The notes below the pieces were generated by a model. The model was given only the letters and a program-made list of their open reading frames with translations, made no database searches and was not told the origin of the DNA. From positions 756,876-820,875 of the forward strand of contig NZ_KE150458.1 in NCBI RefSeq assembly GCF_000411455.1: DNA of 64,000 nt, given 5' to 3'. Made by a program: the position numbers and the translations under genes. Shown piece by piece: positions 12,772 through 21,904 of this stretch (positions within the stretch are counted from its first letter, which is position 1; each line of letters opens with the position of its first letter). Source of the DNA: Microbacterium sp. oral taxon 186 str. F0373. Lineage in GTDB: Bacteria; Actinomycetota; Actinomycetes; Actinomycetales; Microbacteriaceae.

Positions 12772-13660
12772 TCCCCGCACTCCTCCCGAGGTCGACCGCG
12801 TCGCGGCATCCCGCCGCGCTGTCGCGGCCCGACGCGAGCGCGCCGCGCTCAAACACGATGTCGCGATGCGCGTCATCACGCCGCAGGAACTGCTGCAGCG
12901 CGCCCTCGACGCCCCCGACTCGCCCGCCGGTGCGATGCGGATCACCGAGTTCCTGACGGCGCTGCCCGCCATCGGCGAGGGCAAGCGCGACCGCGTGCTC
13001 GCCGAGCTCGAGATCGCGCCCGTGAAGCGGCTCGGCGGACTCGGGACGCGCCAGCGCGCCGCGCTCACGGCGTGGCTCGACGGCCGCTTCCCGCCGCTCC
13101 AGCCGCGCAGCGGCCGCAGCCGCCTCATCGTTTTGGCCGGCCCGACGGCCGTCGGCAAGGGCACCGTCGCCGCGCACATCAAGGATCACCACCCCGAGAT
13201 CCTGCTGTCGGTGTCGGCGACCACGCGCGCACCGCGCCCGGGAGAGGTCGACGGCGAGCACTACTTCTTCGTGGACGATGACGGTTTCGACGCCCTCATC
13301 GCCGACGACGCCCTCCTCGAGCACGCGAAGGTCCACAACGCGTTCCGTTACGGCACGCCGCGCGCGCCCATCGAGAAGGCGCTGGCGGAGGGGCGCACGG
13401 TGCTCCTGGAGATCGACCTGCAGGGCGCACGCCAGGTGCGTGCGGCCGCCCCGGACGCGACCCTCGTGTTCCTGACCCCGCCGAGCTGGGACGAGCTGGT
13501 CAACCGCCTCGTCGGGCGCGGCACGGAAGGTCCGGAGGAGCGGGCGCGCCGCCTCAAGACGGCGAAGGTCGAGCTGGCCGCGCAAGGGGAGTTCGATTAC
13601 CGCGTCGTCAACGACGACGTCGCCCGCGCCGCGGCCGAAATCGCCGCCCTCGCCCGCTGA
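12764..13660 (+). CDS. gmk: mIHF domain fused to guanylate kinase
   Basis: 298 aa in one uninterrupted frame. Residues about 5-110 match the actinobacterial integration host factor mIHF ([20 protein letters not shown], then a helix-two-turn-helix ending [18 protein letters not shown]), a nucleoid-associated DNA-binding protein. Residues about 122-298 are guanylate kinase with P-loop AGPTAVGKG and GMP-binding [11 protein letters not shown] and YGTP motifs. In mycobacteria these are two adjacent genes (mihF, gmk), so this is a gene fusion. ATG 12764 is chosen since GGAAG lies about 8 nt upstream. Cotranscribed with pyrF. Confidence 0.9.
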   Translation: MADPRTPPEVDRVAASRRAVAARRERAALKHDVAMRVITPQELLQRALDAPDSPAGAMRITEFLTALPAIGEGKRDRVLAELEIAPVKRLGGLGTRQRAALTAWLDGRFPPLQPRSGRSRLIVLAGPTAVGKGTVAAHIKDHHPEILLSVSATTRAPRPGEVDGEHYFFVDDDGFDALIADDALLEHAKVHNAFRYGTPRAPIEKALAEGRTVLLEIDLQGARQVRAAAPDATLVFLTPPSWDELVNRLVGRGTEGPEERARRLKTAKVELAAQGEFDYRVVNDDVARAAAEIAALAR

Positions 13661-13668
13661 GGCAGCGG

Positions 13669-13729
13669 GTTCATCCGTCCGCAGACGCCGTCTCGGTCCC
13701 GCAGATGCGGCGTGTCGGGACGGATGAAC
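13669..13729. repeat. nested palindrome downstream of gmk
   Basis: A perfect 12-bp inverted repeat, GTTCATCCGTCC (13669-13680) and GGACGGATGAAC (13718-13729), encloses a second inverted repeat ACGCCG (13685-13690)/CGGCGT (13708-13713). No U-run follows, so it is an intrinsic terminator only in the loose actinobacterial sense. The left arm recurs at 46430. Confidence 0.75.
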
Positions 13730-13780
13730 GGCTTCCTGGAGCGGCGAACGTCGATGAGCTCGGCGCGGACGCGGCGCTGA

Positions 13781-13786
13781 TAGAAT
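13781..13786 (+). promoter_or_regulatory. -10 element TAGAAT ahead of rpoZ
   Basis: TAGAAT lies six bases before an ATG at 13793 that is in frame with rpoZ. Transcription would start at about 13793, giving either an 87-nt leader to the conserved start at 13880 or a leaderless, 29-residue-extended protein. Confidence 0.5.
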
Positions 13787-13879
13787 GAACGGATGCCGCG
13801 GCATCCTGCGGCCACGATTTCTCCCGCGTGGGCATTCCCCGCGAGTTTTCCCACCGCCATTCGATCCTGGAGGTTCATC

Positions 13880-14134
13880 ATGGCCGGACGTGACAAGGGC
13901 ATCATCGACCCGCCCATCGACGCGCTGCTCGACAAGGTCGACTCCAAGTACCAGCTCGTGATCTACGCGTCCAAGCGCGCACGTCAGATCAACGACTACT
14001 ACTCCGATCTGCACGAGGGCAACCTCTTCGACAACGTCGGTCCGCTCGTCGACTCGAGCGTCGAGGACAAGCCGCTCACGATCGCGCTGCACGAGATCCA
14101 CGAGGACAAGCTGCGCCTGCGCGCGGCCGAGTGA
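13880..14134 (+). CDS. rpoZ: RNA polymerase omega subunit
   Basis: 84-aa omega chain, which helps beta' fold and assemble. Conserved core [19 protein letters not shown] is present. Start chosen at 13880 (MAGRDKGI) because CTGGAGG sits 7 nt upstream and homologues begin here; the ATG at 13793 would add a low-complexity N-terminal tail. Followed directly by metK; coaBC, which often lies between them in actinobacteria, is not here. Confidence 0.92.
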   Translation: MAGRDKGIIDPPIDALLDKVDSKYQLVIYASKRARQINDYYSDLHEGNLFDNVGPLVDSSVEDKPLTIALHEIHEDKLRLRAAE

Positions 14135-14169
14135 TCCCTCGCTGACACCATGACGCCGTATGGCGTCCC

Positions 14170-14220
14170 CATGCCCGTGATCTCCGTTACGACGCCGTCG
14201 TGTCGGAGATCACGGGCATG
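14170..14220. repeat. 17-bp nested palindrome between rpoZ and metK
   Basis: CATGCCCGTGATCTCCG (14170-14186) is repeated exactly inverted at 14204-14220; the loop contains a further hairpin ACGAC/GTCGT (14189-14193/14197-14201). Just before it is a small hairpin GACGCC/GGCGTC (14152-14157/14162-14167). It ends 33 nt before the metK ATG. Could terminate rpoZ transcripts or be a repeat element. Confidence 0.75.
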
Positions 14221-14253
14221 ATTGTCGAGTACCCGTTGTCGTCTGGAGCACCG

Positions 14254-15447
14254 ATGAGCGCGCTGCGTCTGTTCACGTCCGAATCCGTCACCGAGGGTCA
14301 TCCGGATAAGATCTGCGACCAGATCTCCGACTCGATCCTCGACGCGTTGCTGACGGTCGACCCGGGCAGCCGTGTCGCCGTGGAGACGCTGGTGACCACG
14401 GGCCTCGTGCACGTGGCCGGCGAGGTCCGCACGGACGGGTACGTCGATATCCCCGGCATCGTCCGCCGTGTCGTCAACCGCATCGGCTACACCTCGAGCG
14501 AGACCGGCTTCGACGGCGACTCCTGCGGCGTCACCGTCTCGATCGGCGAGCAGTCCGGCGACATCGCCGCCGGCGTCGACAACGCCATCGAGCACCGCGA
14601 GGGCGGGTCGATCGACCCCGTCGACGCGCTCGGTGCCGGCGACCAGGGCATCATGTTCGGCTACGCGACGAACGAGACGCCCCAGCTCATGCCGATGGCG
14701 ATCTGGACCGCGCACCGCCTCGCCGAGCGCCTCACCGACGCACGCCGCTCCGGTGCGCTCGGCTTCCTGCGGCCCGACGGCAAGACCCAGGTCACGCTCG
14801 GCTACGACGGCAACGTGCCCCGCACCGTCGACACCGTGGTGCTCTCGACGCAGCACAACCCCGACATCTCCCTCCCGGCGCTGCGCGCCGCCGTCCAGGC
14901 CGAGGTCATCGACCCCATCCTCGCCACGACGGGGCTGGATGTGTCGAACGTGCGGTACGTGATCAACCCCGCGGGCCCCTTCGTCATCGGCGGCCCCAAG
15001 GGCGACGCCGGGCTCACCGGCCGCAAGATCATCATCGACACCTACGGGGGCGCCTCCCGTCACGGCGGAGGAGCTTTCAGCGGCAAGGACCCGTCCAAGG
15101 TCGACCGCTCCGCCGCCTACGCCATGCGCTGGGTCGCGAAGAACGCCGTCGCCGCGGGTCTCGCCGACCGCCTCGAGGTGCAGGTCGCCTACGCGATCGG
15201 CCGCGCGGAGCCGGTGGGGCTCTACGTCGAGACGTTCGGCACCGCGCACGCGTCGGATGAGAAGATCACGGCAGCCATCCGCGAGGTGTTCGATCTGCGT
15301 CCGAAGGCGATCATCGACGACCTCGACCTGCTGCGGCCCATCTACGCGCAGACGGCCGCCTACGGGCACTTCGGCCGCGAACTGCCGGAGTTCACCTGGG
15401 AGCGCACCGACCGCGTCGAGGAGCTGCGCGCCGCCGCCGGTCTCTGA
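14254..15447 (+). CDS. metK: S-adenosylmethionine synthase
   Basis: Makes SAM from methionine and ATP. 397 aa from the ATG at 14254, the start supported by CTGGAG 6-11 nt upstream and by the family N-terminus ([20 protein letters not shown]); an upstream in-frame start at 14200 lies inside the palindrome and is rejected. ATP motif GHPDK and [12 protein letters not shown] are intact. priA begins 9 nt after its stop. Confidence 0.95.
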   Translation: MSALRLFTSESVTEGHPDKICDQISDSILDALLTVDPGSRVAVETLVTTGLVHVAGEVRTDGYVDIPGIVRRVVNRIGYTSSETGFDGDSCGVTVSIGEQSGDIAAGVDNAIEHREGGSIDPVDALGAGDQGIMFGYATNETPQLMPMAIWTAHRLAERLTDARRSGALGFLRPDGKTQVTLGYDGNVPRTVDTVVLSTQHNPDISLPALRAAVQAEVIDPILATTGLDVSNVRYVINPAGPFVIGGPKGDAGLTGRKIIIDTYGGASRHGGGAFSGKDPSKVDRSAAYAMRWVAKNAVAAGLADRLEVQVAYAIGRAEPVGLYVETFGTAHASDEKITAAIREVFDLRPKAIIDDLDLLRPIYAQTAAYGHFGRELPEFTWERTDRVEELRAAAGL

Positions 15448-15456
15448 CGCGCGTCC

Positions 15457-17448
15457 GTGATCGTCGTCGCCCGAGTCCTCATCGACTCGCCTCTGCCGCA
15501 GCTCGACCGGCTCTTCGACTATGAAGTCCCGGCCGAGCTCATCGGCGACGCCGTGCCCGGGGTGCGCGTGCGCGTGCCGTTGCGCACCGCCGGTCGCGTG
15601 GTCGACGGCTACCTCGTCGATGTCGTCACGGCAGAGGCGCCCGAGCGACCGCTGTCGGAGGTCGATGCGGTCGTCTCGTCGGTGCCCGTTCTCACGCCGC
15701 AGCTGTACGCGCTCGCGCGCCGCGCGGCCGATCGCGCGGCGGGTTCGGCGAGCGACATCCTGCGCCTGGTCATCCCGAAGCGGATGGTGCGCGCGGAGAA
15801 GGCGTGGCTTGCGAGCGATGCCGCGGATCCGGCACCGGTCGAGGTGTCGAAGGATGCCGCGGCGTGGGCCGACGGCGTGCTCGCCCCGTTCCCGGGGCTG
15901 GCCGAGGCCGTGCTGGCGGGGGAGCGGCTCGCGCTCGACGCCCCGCCGCGGCCCGCGTCCGAGCGTTCGGTGGGTGCCTGGGCCGAGCTGGTCGCGGCGA
16001 TCGCCGTCCATGCCCTGTCGGAGGGACGCAGCGCCGTGCTGGTCGTTCCCGACCACCGCGACCAGGAGCAGCTGCTGACCGCCCTCGACGGACGGGCGCC
16101 CGAGGGCGCGGTCGTCCGCGACGACGCGCGGCGTTCCGGGCCGGAGCGGTACGGGACCTATCTGCGACTGCTGACACCGTCGCCGTGCATCGTGATCGGC
16201 AACCGGTCGACGGTGTACGCCCCCGCGCACGACACGGCGTGCGTCGTGGTGTGGGACGACGGCGATCCGCTGCTGGCCGAACCGCTCAGCCCCGGCGTGC
16301 ACGCGCGCGACGCCGCCCTCATCCGCCAGGAACTCGAGGGCTCGGCGCTCGTGTTCGCGGGCCACACGCGCACCACCGACGTGGAGCGGCTCGTCCAGAT
16401 CGGCTGGGTGCGTGAGCTCCCCGCCGTCCGCCGGCCGAGTCCGACGGTCGTGCTCTCGGCCACCCGCGAGGGGGAGTCCCGCGGGGCACGTGTGCCCTCC
16501 AGCGCGTTCGCCGCGGCGCGCGACGCCCTGCGCGAGGGCCCCGTGCTCGTGCAGGTCGCCCGCCCGGGGTACTCGCCCGTGCTCGTGTGCGCCGACTGTC
16601 GCACACCGGCTCGCTGCCGCCACTGCACGGGCCCGCTGCGGGCGCGCCGCCCGGGGGCGACACCCGACTGCGCGTGGTGCGGACGCTCTGCGCCGGCGTG
16701 GACCTGCGTCCAGTGCGACTCGGTGAAGCTGCGCATGGCCTCGTCGGGCAGCGAGCGCACGGCCGACGAGCTCGGTCGCGCATTCCCGAACACGCGCGTC
16801 ATCGTCGCCGACGGCGCCCACCCGGTGACCCACGTCGACGACCGCCCCGCGCTCGTGATCGCGACGCGCGGCGCCGAGCCCTCGGCCCGCGGCGGGTACC
16901 GCGCCGTCATCTTGCTGGACGGCGATCGGATGCTGCTGGCCGAGCAGCTGCGCATCGGGGAGTCCGCGCTGCGCTGGTGGTCGAACGCGGCCGCACTCGC
17001 GGCGCCGGCCGCACCCGTCCACCTGGTGGGAGTGGCGGGCCCGGTGGCGCGGGCTCTCGCGACGTGGACGCAGCCGGCGTACGCCCGCGCCGAGCTCGCC
17101 GACCGCACCCCCCTTTTGATGCCCCCGGTCGTCCGGGTCGCGGCCGTCGAGGGCACCGTCGCCGCGGTGGAGGCGGCGCTCGGCGCGGTGCGCGAGGCCG
17201 TACCCGCCCTGGCCGCGCCCTCCGGCGCGATCCTGGGCCCGGTCCCACTCGAGGAGGGGATGGTCCGCGCTCTGGTGCGGTTCGACTACGCCCACGGCAA
17301 GACCGTCGCCGAGACGCTGCGCGCCGCCGTCGTGGCCGAGGCTCTGCGCGGACGCCGCGCCGCACGGCGCGGACCGGCGCGCGGGGCGAACGCCGGCACG
17401 CGCACTACACTGCGGGTGCGGCTCGACGTCCCCGAACTCGATCTCTGA
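15457..17448 (+). CDS. priA: PriA-like primosomal protein without helicase motifs
   Basis: 663 aa, GTG start. N-terminal DNA-binding domain (LFDYEVP, VRVPL) and the paired zinc-binding region are present: CADC, CRHC, CAWC and CVQC within about residues 376-422. The Walker A loop expected in PriA is replaced (SEGRSAVLVVPDHRDQ) and no DEAH box is visible. Loss of helicase motifs is characteristic of actinobacterial PriA, so it likely acts as a replication-restart scaffold rather than a motor. Sits between metK and fmt as in related genomes. Confidence 0.85.
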   Translation: MIVVARVLIDSPLPQLDRLFDYEVPAELIGDAVPGVRVRVPLRTAGRVVDGYLVDVVTAEAPERPLSEVDAVVSSVPVLTPQLYALARRAADRAAGSASDILRLVIPKRMVRAEKAWLASDAADPAPVEVSKDAAAWADGVLAPFPGLAEAVLAGERLALDAPPRPASERSVGAWAELVAAIAVHALSEGRSAVLVVPDHRDQEQLLTALDGRAPEGAVVRDDARRSGPERYGTYLRLLTPSPCIVIGNRSTVYAPAHDTACVVVWDDGDPLLAEPLSPGVHARDAALIRQELEGSALVFAGHTRTTDVERLVQIGWVRELPAVRRPSPTVVLSATREGESRGARVPSSAFAAARDALREGPVLVQVARPGYSPVLVCADCRTPARCRHCTGPLRARRPGATPDCAWCGRSAPAWTCVQCDSVKLRMASSGSERTADELGRAFPNTRVIVADGAHPVTHVDDRPALVIATRGAEPSARGGYRAVILLDGDRMLLAEQLRIGESALRWWSNAAALAAPAAPVHLVGVAGPVARALATWTQPAYARAELADRTPLLMPPVVRVAAVEGTVAAVEAALGAVREAVPALAAPSGAILGPVPLEEGMVRALVRFDYAHGKTVAETLRAAVVAEALRGRRAARRGPARGANAGTRTTLRVRLDVPELDL

Positions 17449-17495
17449 TCCGGCGGGCTCGCCGCCGTGATCGTCGTCATCAACCGAGGTATTCC

Positions 17496-18440
17496 ATGCG
17501 CATCGTCTTCGCCGGCACACCGGCGCCCGCCGTTCCGTCCCTGAGGGCGGTGGCGGCATCCGCCCACGATCTGGTCGGAATCGTCACCCGCAGCGACGCG
17601 CCCATGGGCCGCAAGCGCGTGCTGACGCCGTCGGCGGTGGCCGCCGCAGCCGCCGACGTGGACGTGCCGATCGTCAAGGCGGACCGCCTGGACGCGGCGG
17701 CGACCGCCGCGATCGCAGAGCTCGCCCCCGACCTCGGCGTCATCGTGGCGTACGGGGGTCTCGTGCGCGAACCGTTGCTGTCGACGCCGCGGCACGGCTG
17801 GATCAACCTGCACTTCTCGCTGCTGCCGCGCTGGCGCGGCGCGGCGCCGGTGCAGCACGCGCTCATCGCGGGCGAGCGCACGACCGGCGCGAGCGTGTTC
17901 CAGCTCGTCGCCGCCCTCGATGCCGGCGACGTGTTCGGCGAGGTCCGCTACGACGTTCCGCGAGGCGCGACGGCCGGCGAGGTCCTGACGGACCTGGCGG
18001 ATGCCGGGGCGCAGCTGCTCGTCCGCGTGGTCGACGAGATCGCGGCGGGCACCGCTCGGGCGGTCCCGCAGACGGGGACGCCCACCCTGGCGCCGAAGCT
18101 GTCGATCGCCGACGGCGCGCTCGACCTCACGGCATCCGCCGACGTCGTGCTCGACCGGTTCCGCGGCACGACGCCCGAGCCGGGCGCGCACGTGAGCTTC
18201 GACGGCGCCCGCCTCAAGGTGCTCGCCGCCCACCGCGGCCCCGATGCGACTCTGGAGCCCGGGGTTCTCACCGCCTCGGGACGGGACGTGCTGCTCGGAG
18301 CGGGTGGCGGCACCACCGTGGTGCTGAAGACCGTGCAGCCGGCCGGCAGGAGCGCGATGGCGGCGGGGGATTGGTGGCGGGGTGTGCGGGTCGACGATCC
18401 GCGTGTCGCACTGCCCTCCGCGACGGAGGCGACCTCGTGA
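17496..18440 (+). CDS. fmt: methionyl-tRNA formyltransferase
   Basis: Formylates initiator Met-tRNA. 314 aa; N-terminal Rossmann-type domain (MRIVFAGTPAPAVPSL) with the formyl-folate site in HFSLLPRWRGAAPVQHAL (about residues 106-123) and a C-terminal OB-like domain. Start at 17496 is the conserved one, with GAGG about 9 nt upstream. Overlaps rsmB by GTGA. Confidence 0.94.
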   Translation: MRIVFAGTPAPAVPSLRAVAASAHDLVGIVTRSDAPMGRKRVLTPSAVAAAAADVDVPIVKADRLDAAATAAIAELAPDLGVIVAYGGLVREPLLSTPRHGWINLHFSLLPRWRGAAPVQHALIAGERTTGASVFQLVAALDAGDVFGEVRYDVPRGATAGEVLTDLADAGAQLLVRVVDEIAAGTARAVPQTGTPTLAPKLSIADGALDLTASADVVLDRFRGTTPEPGAHVSFDGARLKVLAAHRGPDATLEPGVLTASGRDVLLGAGGGTTVVLKTVQPAGRSAMAAGDWWRGVRVDDPRVALPSATEATS

Positions 18441-19795
18441 GCGCGTCGCCGCGCTGGGTGGCGTACGACGTGCTGCGCGCCGTGCACGACTCGGATGCCT
18501 ACGCGAACCTCCTGCTGCCGCGCGCGATCTCGCGGGCCGGGCTCACCGGCGCGGATGCCGGCCTCGCCACGGAGCTGACCTACGGAACGCTGCGCCGCGA
18601 AGGCACCTACGACGCGATCATCGCGGATGCCGCGCGTCGCCCCGTCACCGACATCGACCCCGCGGTTCGGGACGCCCTGCTGCTCGGGGTGCATCAGCTG
18701 GTGGCCATGCGGACGCCGTCGCACGCGGCCGTGAACGAGACGGTCCGCCAGGTCCGCAAGGCGGTGGGCCCATCCGCGGCGGGCTTCGCGAACGCCGTGC
18801 TGCGCCGGGTCAGCGAGCGGACGGCGCAGGAGTGGGAGGAACGCCTCGCCGCGGCGGCGCGGTCGGACGACGAGCGCCTCGCGGTCCGCTACGCGCACCC
18901 CGTGTGGGTGATCCGCGCCTTCCGTCGCGCGCTGGCCGCCGAGGGGCGCGCCGACGAGCTCGAGGCACTCCTCGCGGCCGACAACGCCGCGCCGGTGGTC
19001 ACTCTGGCCGCTCTGCGCGGGCTGGCCGATCGTCCGGCCGACGCGGTGCCGACGCCGTTCTCGCCGCTCGGCTTCCGCTCCGCGGGCGGCGACCCGGGAG
19101 CGGTGGTCGCGGCATCCGGGGGACTGGTCCGGGTGCAGGACGAGGGATCACAGCTGGCCGCGCTCGCCCTCGCCCGGGTGCGACCCGTCGCTGCCGGCGA
19201 GCGCTGGCTCGATCTGTGCGCGGCTCCGGGTGGCAAGACGGCCGTGCTCGCCGCGGAGGCTCTGACACACGGCGCAACCCTGGAGGCCAACGAGCTCTCC
19301 TCCGCCCGCGCGGGCCTGGTGCGCGACTCCGTCGCCGCAGTCCCGCTCGACGTTCCGGTGTCCGAGGAGGACGGCCGCACGCGCGCGGGTCGGGGGCTCT
19401 ACGACCGCATCCTCGTCGACGCGCCCTGCACGGGGCTCGGAGCGCTGCGGCGGCGCCCCGAGGCCCGGTGGCGAAAGCAGCCCGGCGATGTGCCCGAGCT
19501 CGCGGCCTTGCAGTCCGAGCTCCTGTCGGCCGCCCTCGACGCGCTGCGCCCCGGCGGCGTCGTGGCGTACGTGACGTGCTCGCCCCACCTCGCCGAGACG
19601 GCGGCCATCGTCTCCGATGCGCTGCGCACGAGCGACGGCGCGATCGAGGAACTCGACGCCCGCGCGGCGGTGGCGGCTATCGCCGAGCAGCCGATCGATC
19701 TGCCTGCACCGGTGGACGGATCGGGTCGCGCGCAGCTGTGGCCGCACCGGCACGGCACCGACGCCATGTCGATCTCGCTGCTGCGCCGGCGCTGA
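18437..19795 (+). CDS. rsmB: 16S rRNA m5C967 methyltransferase
   Basis: 452 aa. N-terminal NusB-like RNA-binding domain (residues 1-140), then a SAM-dependent methyltransferase domain: SAM motif LDLCAAPGGKTAV from residue 258 and catalytic Cys331 in VDAPCTGLGALRRRPEARW; the second motif reads YVTCSPHLAET. GTG start at 18437 chosen for the overlap with the fmt stop. In many actinobacteria rpe follows at once; here a minus-strand gene intervenes. Confidence 0.92.
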   Translation: MSASPRWVAYDVLRAVHDSDAYANLLLPRAISRAGLTGADAGLATELTYGTLRREGTYDAIIADAARRPVTDIDPAVRDALLLGVHQLVAMRTPSHAAVNETVRQVRKAVGPSAAGFANAVLRRVSERTAQEWEERLAAAARSDDERLAVRYAHPVWVIRAFRRALAAEGRADELEALLAADNAAPVVTLAALRGLADRPADAVPTPFSPLGFRSAGGDPGAVVAASGGLVRVQDEGSQLAALALARVRPVAAGERWLDLCAAPGGKTAVLAAEALTHGATLEANELSSARAGLVRDSVAAVPLDVPVSEEDGRTRAGRGLYDRILVDAPCTGLGALRRRPEARWRKQPGDVPELAALQSELLSAALDALRPGGVVAYVTCSPHLAETAAIVSDALRTSDGAIEELDARAAVAAIAEQPIDLPAPVDGSGRAQLWPHRHGTDAMSISLLRRR

Positions 19796-19810
19796 GCTCG
19801 GCCCCGCCAC

Positions 19811-21100
19811 TCAGTCCCAGCGCACGACGGGTGGCGTGACCGTGAGATCGACCAGTGCCGACCCCAGCGACGGCAGGAAAAGAAGCGAGCAGCCGGTGCG
19901 GCGTTGGCCGTTGACGTCGCAGTCCGCGGTGACCTCGACACCGCCCAGATACGGCGTACGCACCTGACCCGGATCGCCGTACATCGCGTCGGGCTTCAGG
20001 TTCGCGAGCTTCGCCTGCGTCTCGGCGCGGAGCGTGCGGGTGATGGTCCCGTCGATGATCTTCGTGCCGTCGCTGAGGGTCTCCGGAATGTCGATGCCGC
20101 ATCCCGCTGCGAGATTCTTCGACGCGATGCACGCGTCGACGGCGCTGCGGACGGCCGTCTGGAACAGGCTCGTTCCCTCATCGCTGAGCTCGACGGTGGT
20201 GTCGAACCTCAGCGAGAAGTCGTTCGGGTCGGCCGCGAGAAGGGTCGTCGTTCCCGACACGGTGTAGTTGGGATTGTCGATCGCGACGGTGACCGTCCCC
20301 GGGAACACGGTGATCGAATCACTGTCGACCGGCACGCCATTGACCGTCGCGTTGAGGCCGCGGAAGCTGCCGCCGAGGTAGATGTCGACGGTGCCGTGCG
20401 CCAGCTTCCACGTGCCGTCATCCTCGTAGTCGACGACGTCGAACTGGCCGCTCACGGGCTTTCCGCCGATCGTGTAGTCGACGCGGACGGGGATCGAGTA
20501 TCCCTTGTCGCTGCCCTTCGGCACCGATACCACGATGTTCTCGATCGTCCCCTTCTCGGAAGCTGCGGCGAGCGCTTCGTCCGACAGGAGCGCGCCCTGA
20601 CGCGGCTTCGAGTCGAGCATCGCGAGCGCGGCCTCACTGTCGCCGGCGGCGACCGCTTTCAGGTAGTCCGACACGACCGTCTCGGGGGCGGCGCCGGCCG
20701 TCGTCGCGCCGCGGACAGCGAACACCACGCCCACAACGATGGCCAGCAGCACCACCAGTGCGCCGGCGATGATGCCGACGAGCGCCCCGGTGGGAAGCTT
20801 CTTTCGCGGCGGTACCGGCGCATGGCCGTGTCCGGGAAGTGGCTGCGGGGCGGGCTGCTCGACCGGGGCGCCGTACGGTGCCGAGGCACCGACGTGCTGC
20901 GGAGGCGTGAACGCCGCGACGTGCGGCTCTGCCGCCGCGGGCTCTGCGGGTGCCGGTGCCACGGCGGCGGTCTCTGCAGCCGCCTCCGTCGTGCGCGGCA
21001 CCCACTGGGCCGCCGCGGCATCCCAGCGCAACGCGCCCGCGACCCATTCGCCGCGCTCGGCATCCCACATCGGCGCCTGACCGTCACCGTTCCCGCTCAT
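19811..21100 (-). CDS. membrane-anchored protein of unknown function (DUF4878-like exterior domain)
   Basis: 429 aa. Residues 1-45 hold a duplicated W-containing motif (MWDAERGEWV, LRWDAAAAQWV); 45-100 is an Ala/Pro-rich linker; a single membrane helix covers about 108-130 preceded by PPRKK, so the N-terminus is cytosolic. The exterior part begins with a short NTF2/DUF4878-like segment (VVSDYLKAVAAGDSEAALAML) followed by beta-rich sequence with two Cys pairs. Function unknown; resembles cell-envelope sensor or lipid-binding proteins only in layout. It interrupts the rsmB-rpe neighbourhood on the opposite strand. Confidence 0.75.
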   Translation of the reverse strand: MSGNGDGQAPMWDAERGEWVAGALRWDAAAAQWVPRTTEAAAETAAVAPAPAEPAAAEPHVAAFTPPQHVGASAPYGAPVEQPAPQPLPGHGHAPVPPRKKLPTGALVGIIAGALVVLLAIVVGVVFAVRGATTAGAAPETVVSDYLKAVAAGDSEAALAMLDSKPRQGALLSDEALAAASEKGTIENIVVSVPKGSDKGYSIPVRVDYTIGGKPVSGQFDVVDYEDDGTWKLAHGTVDIYLGGSFRGLNATVNGVPVDSDSITVFPGTVTVAIDNPNYTVSGTTTLLAADPNDFSLRFDTTVELSDEGTSLFQTAVRSAVDACIASKNLAAGCGIDIPETLSDGTKIIDGTITRTLRAETQAKLANLKPDAMYGDPGQVRTPYLGGVEVTADCDVNGQRRTGCSLLFLPSLGSALVDLTVTPPVVRWD

Positions 21101-21208
21101 CGTCCACCCTTTCGTCGGTCACCCGGCTGCGCGCCCATCGGCGCGAACCACCCCCGTGGCTCTCCGGAGACCCTACCGATGGCGGGCCGAGGGCGCGGGC
21201 AGGGTGTG

Positions 21209-21214
21209 GATAAT
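21209..21214 (+). promoter_or_regulatory. -10 element GATAAT, leaderless start of rpe
   Basis: GATAAT is separated from the rpe GTG (21221) by exactly six bases, so the transcript should begin at or next to the start codon. No Shine-Dalgarno is possible. Confidence 0.5.
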
Positions 21215-21220
21215 GGGGCC

Positions 21221-21883
21221 GTGGCACGAATCAACCCCAGCATCCTGTCCGCCGACTTCGTCAACATGCAGGCGGACCTCGAACGGATCGCCACCGCCGA
21301 CTTCGTGCACGTCGACGTCATGGACAACCACTTCGTGCCGAACCTGACCTTCGGACCGCAGATGGTCCAGCGCATCCAGGAGACGAGCCCGGTACCGCTG
21401 GACGTGCACCTCATGATCTCGGACGCCGACAGATGGGCACCCGGGTACGCCGAGCTGGGCGCGGCATCCGTCACCTTCCATCTCGAGGCCGCGACCGACC
21501 CCGTCACGCTCGCCCGTCGCCTCCGCTCGATCGGCGCCCGCGCCGGTGTCGCCGTGAAGCCCGCGACACCGGTCGAGGGGCTGTTCGACGTGCTGGACGA
21601 GTTCGACCAGATCCTCGTGATGACGGTGGAGCCGGGCTTCGGGGGGCAGTCGTTCATGGCCGATCAGATGCCGAAGCTGGCGCGCCTGTACGACGAGGCG
21701 CGCCGCCGCGGATCGCAGGTGTGGTTGCAGGTCGACGGCGGCATCTCGGAGTCGACGATCGCGCAGGCCGCCGAGGCCGGGGCCGACACGTTCGTCGCGG
21801 GCTCCGCCGTGTTCGGCGCGGGCGAGCCCGATCGCGCGATCGCGGCCCTGCGCAGCCTCGCCACCGAGCATCATCGCCACTGA
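21221..21883 (+). CDS. rpe: ribulose-phosphate 3-epimerase
   Basis: Pentose-phosphate pathway epimerase (ribulose 5-phosphate to xylulose 5-phosphate). 220 aa TIM barrel with DVMDNHFVPNLTFGP, VEPGFGGQSFM and VDGGI motifs holding the metal His/Asp ligands. GTG start at 21221 fits the family N-terminus (ARINPSILSADF). Followed by a palindromic gap and the his genes. Confidence 0.94.
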   Translation: MARINPSILSADFVNMQADLERIATADFVHVDVMDNHFVPNLTFGPQMVQRIQETSPVPLDVHLMISDADRWAPGYAELGAASVTFHLEAATDPVTLARRLRSIGARAGVAVKPATPVEGLFDVLDEFDQILVMTVEPGFGGQSFMADQMPKLARLYDEARRRGSQVWLQVDGGISESTIAQAAEAGADTFVAGSAVFGAGEPDRAIAALRSLATEHHRH

Positions 21884-21904
21884 CGCCGCCACCCGCCGGC
21901 ACCT

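Noticed and set aside
14135..14253. SAM riboswitch ahead of metK
   Set aside because: The 17-bp perfect palindrome has none of the multi-helix core expected of SAM-I/IV riboswitches and no terminator or antisense to the ribosome site.
13999..17559. Long open frame antisense to metK and priA
   Set aside because: Same artefact; no recognisable domain, and it would cross several well-formed gene boundaries.
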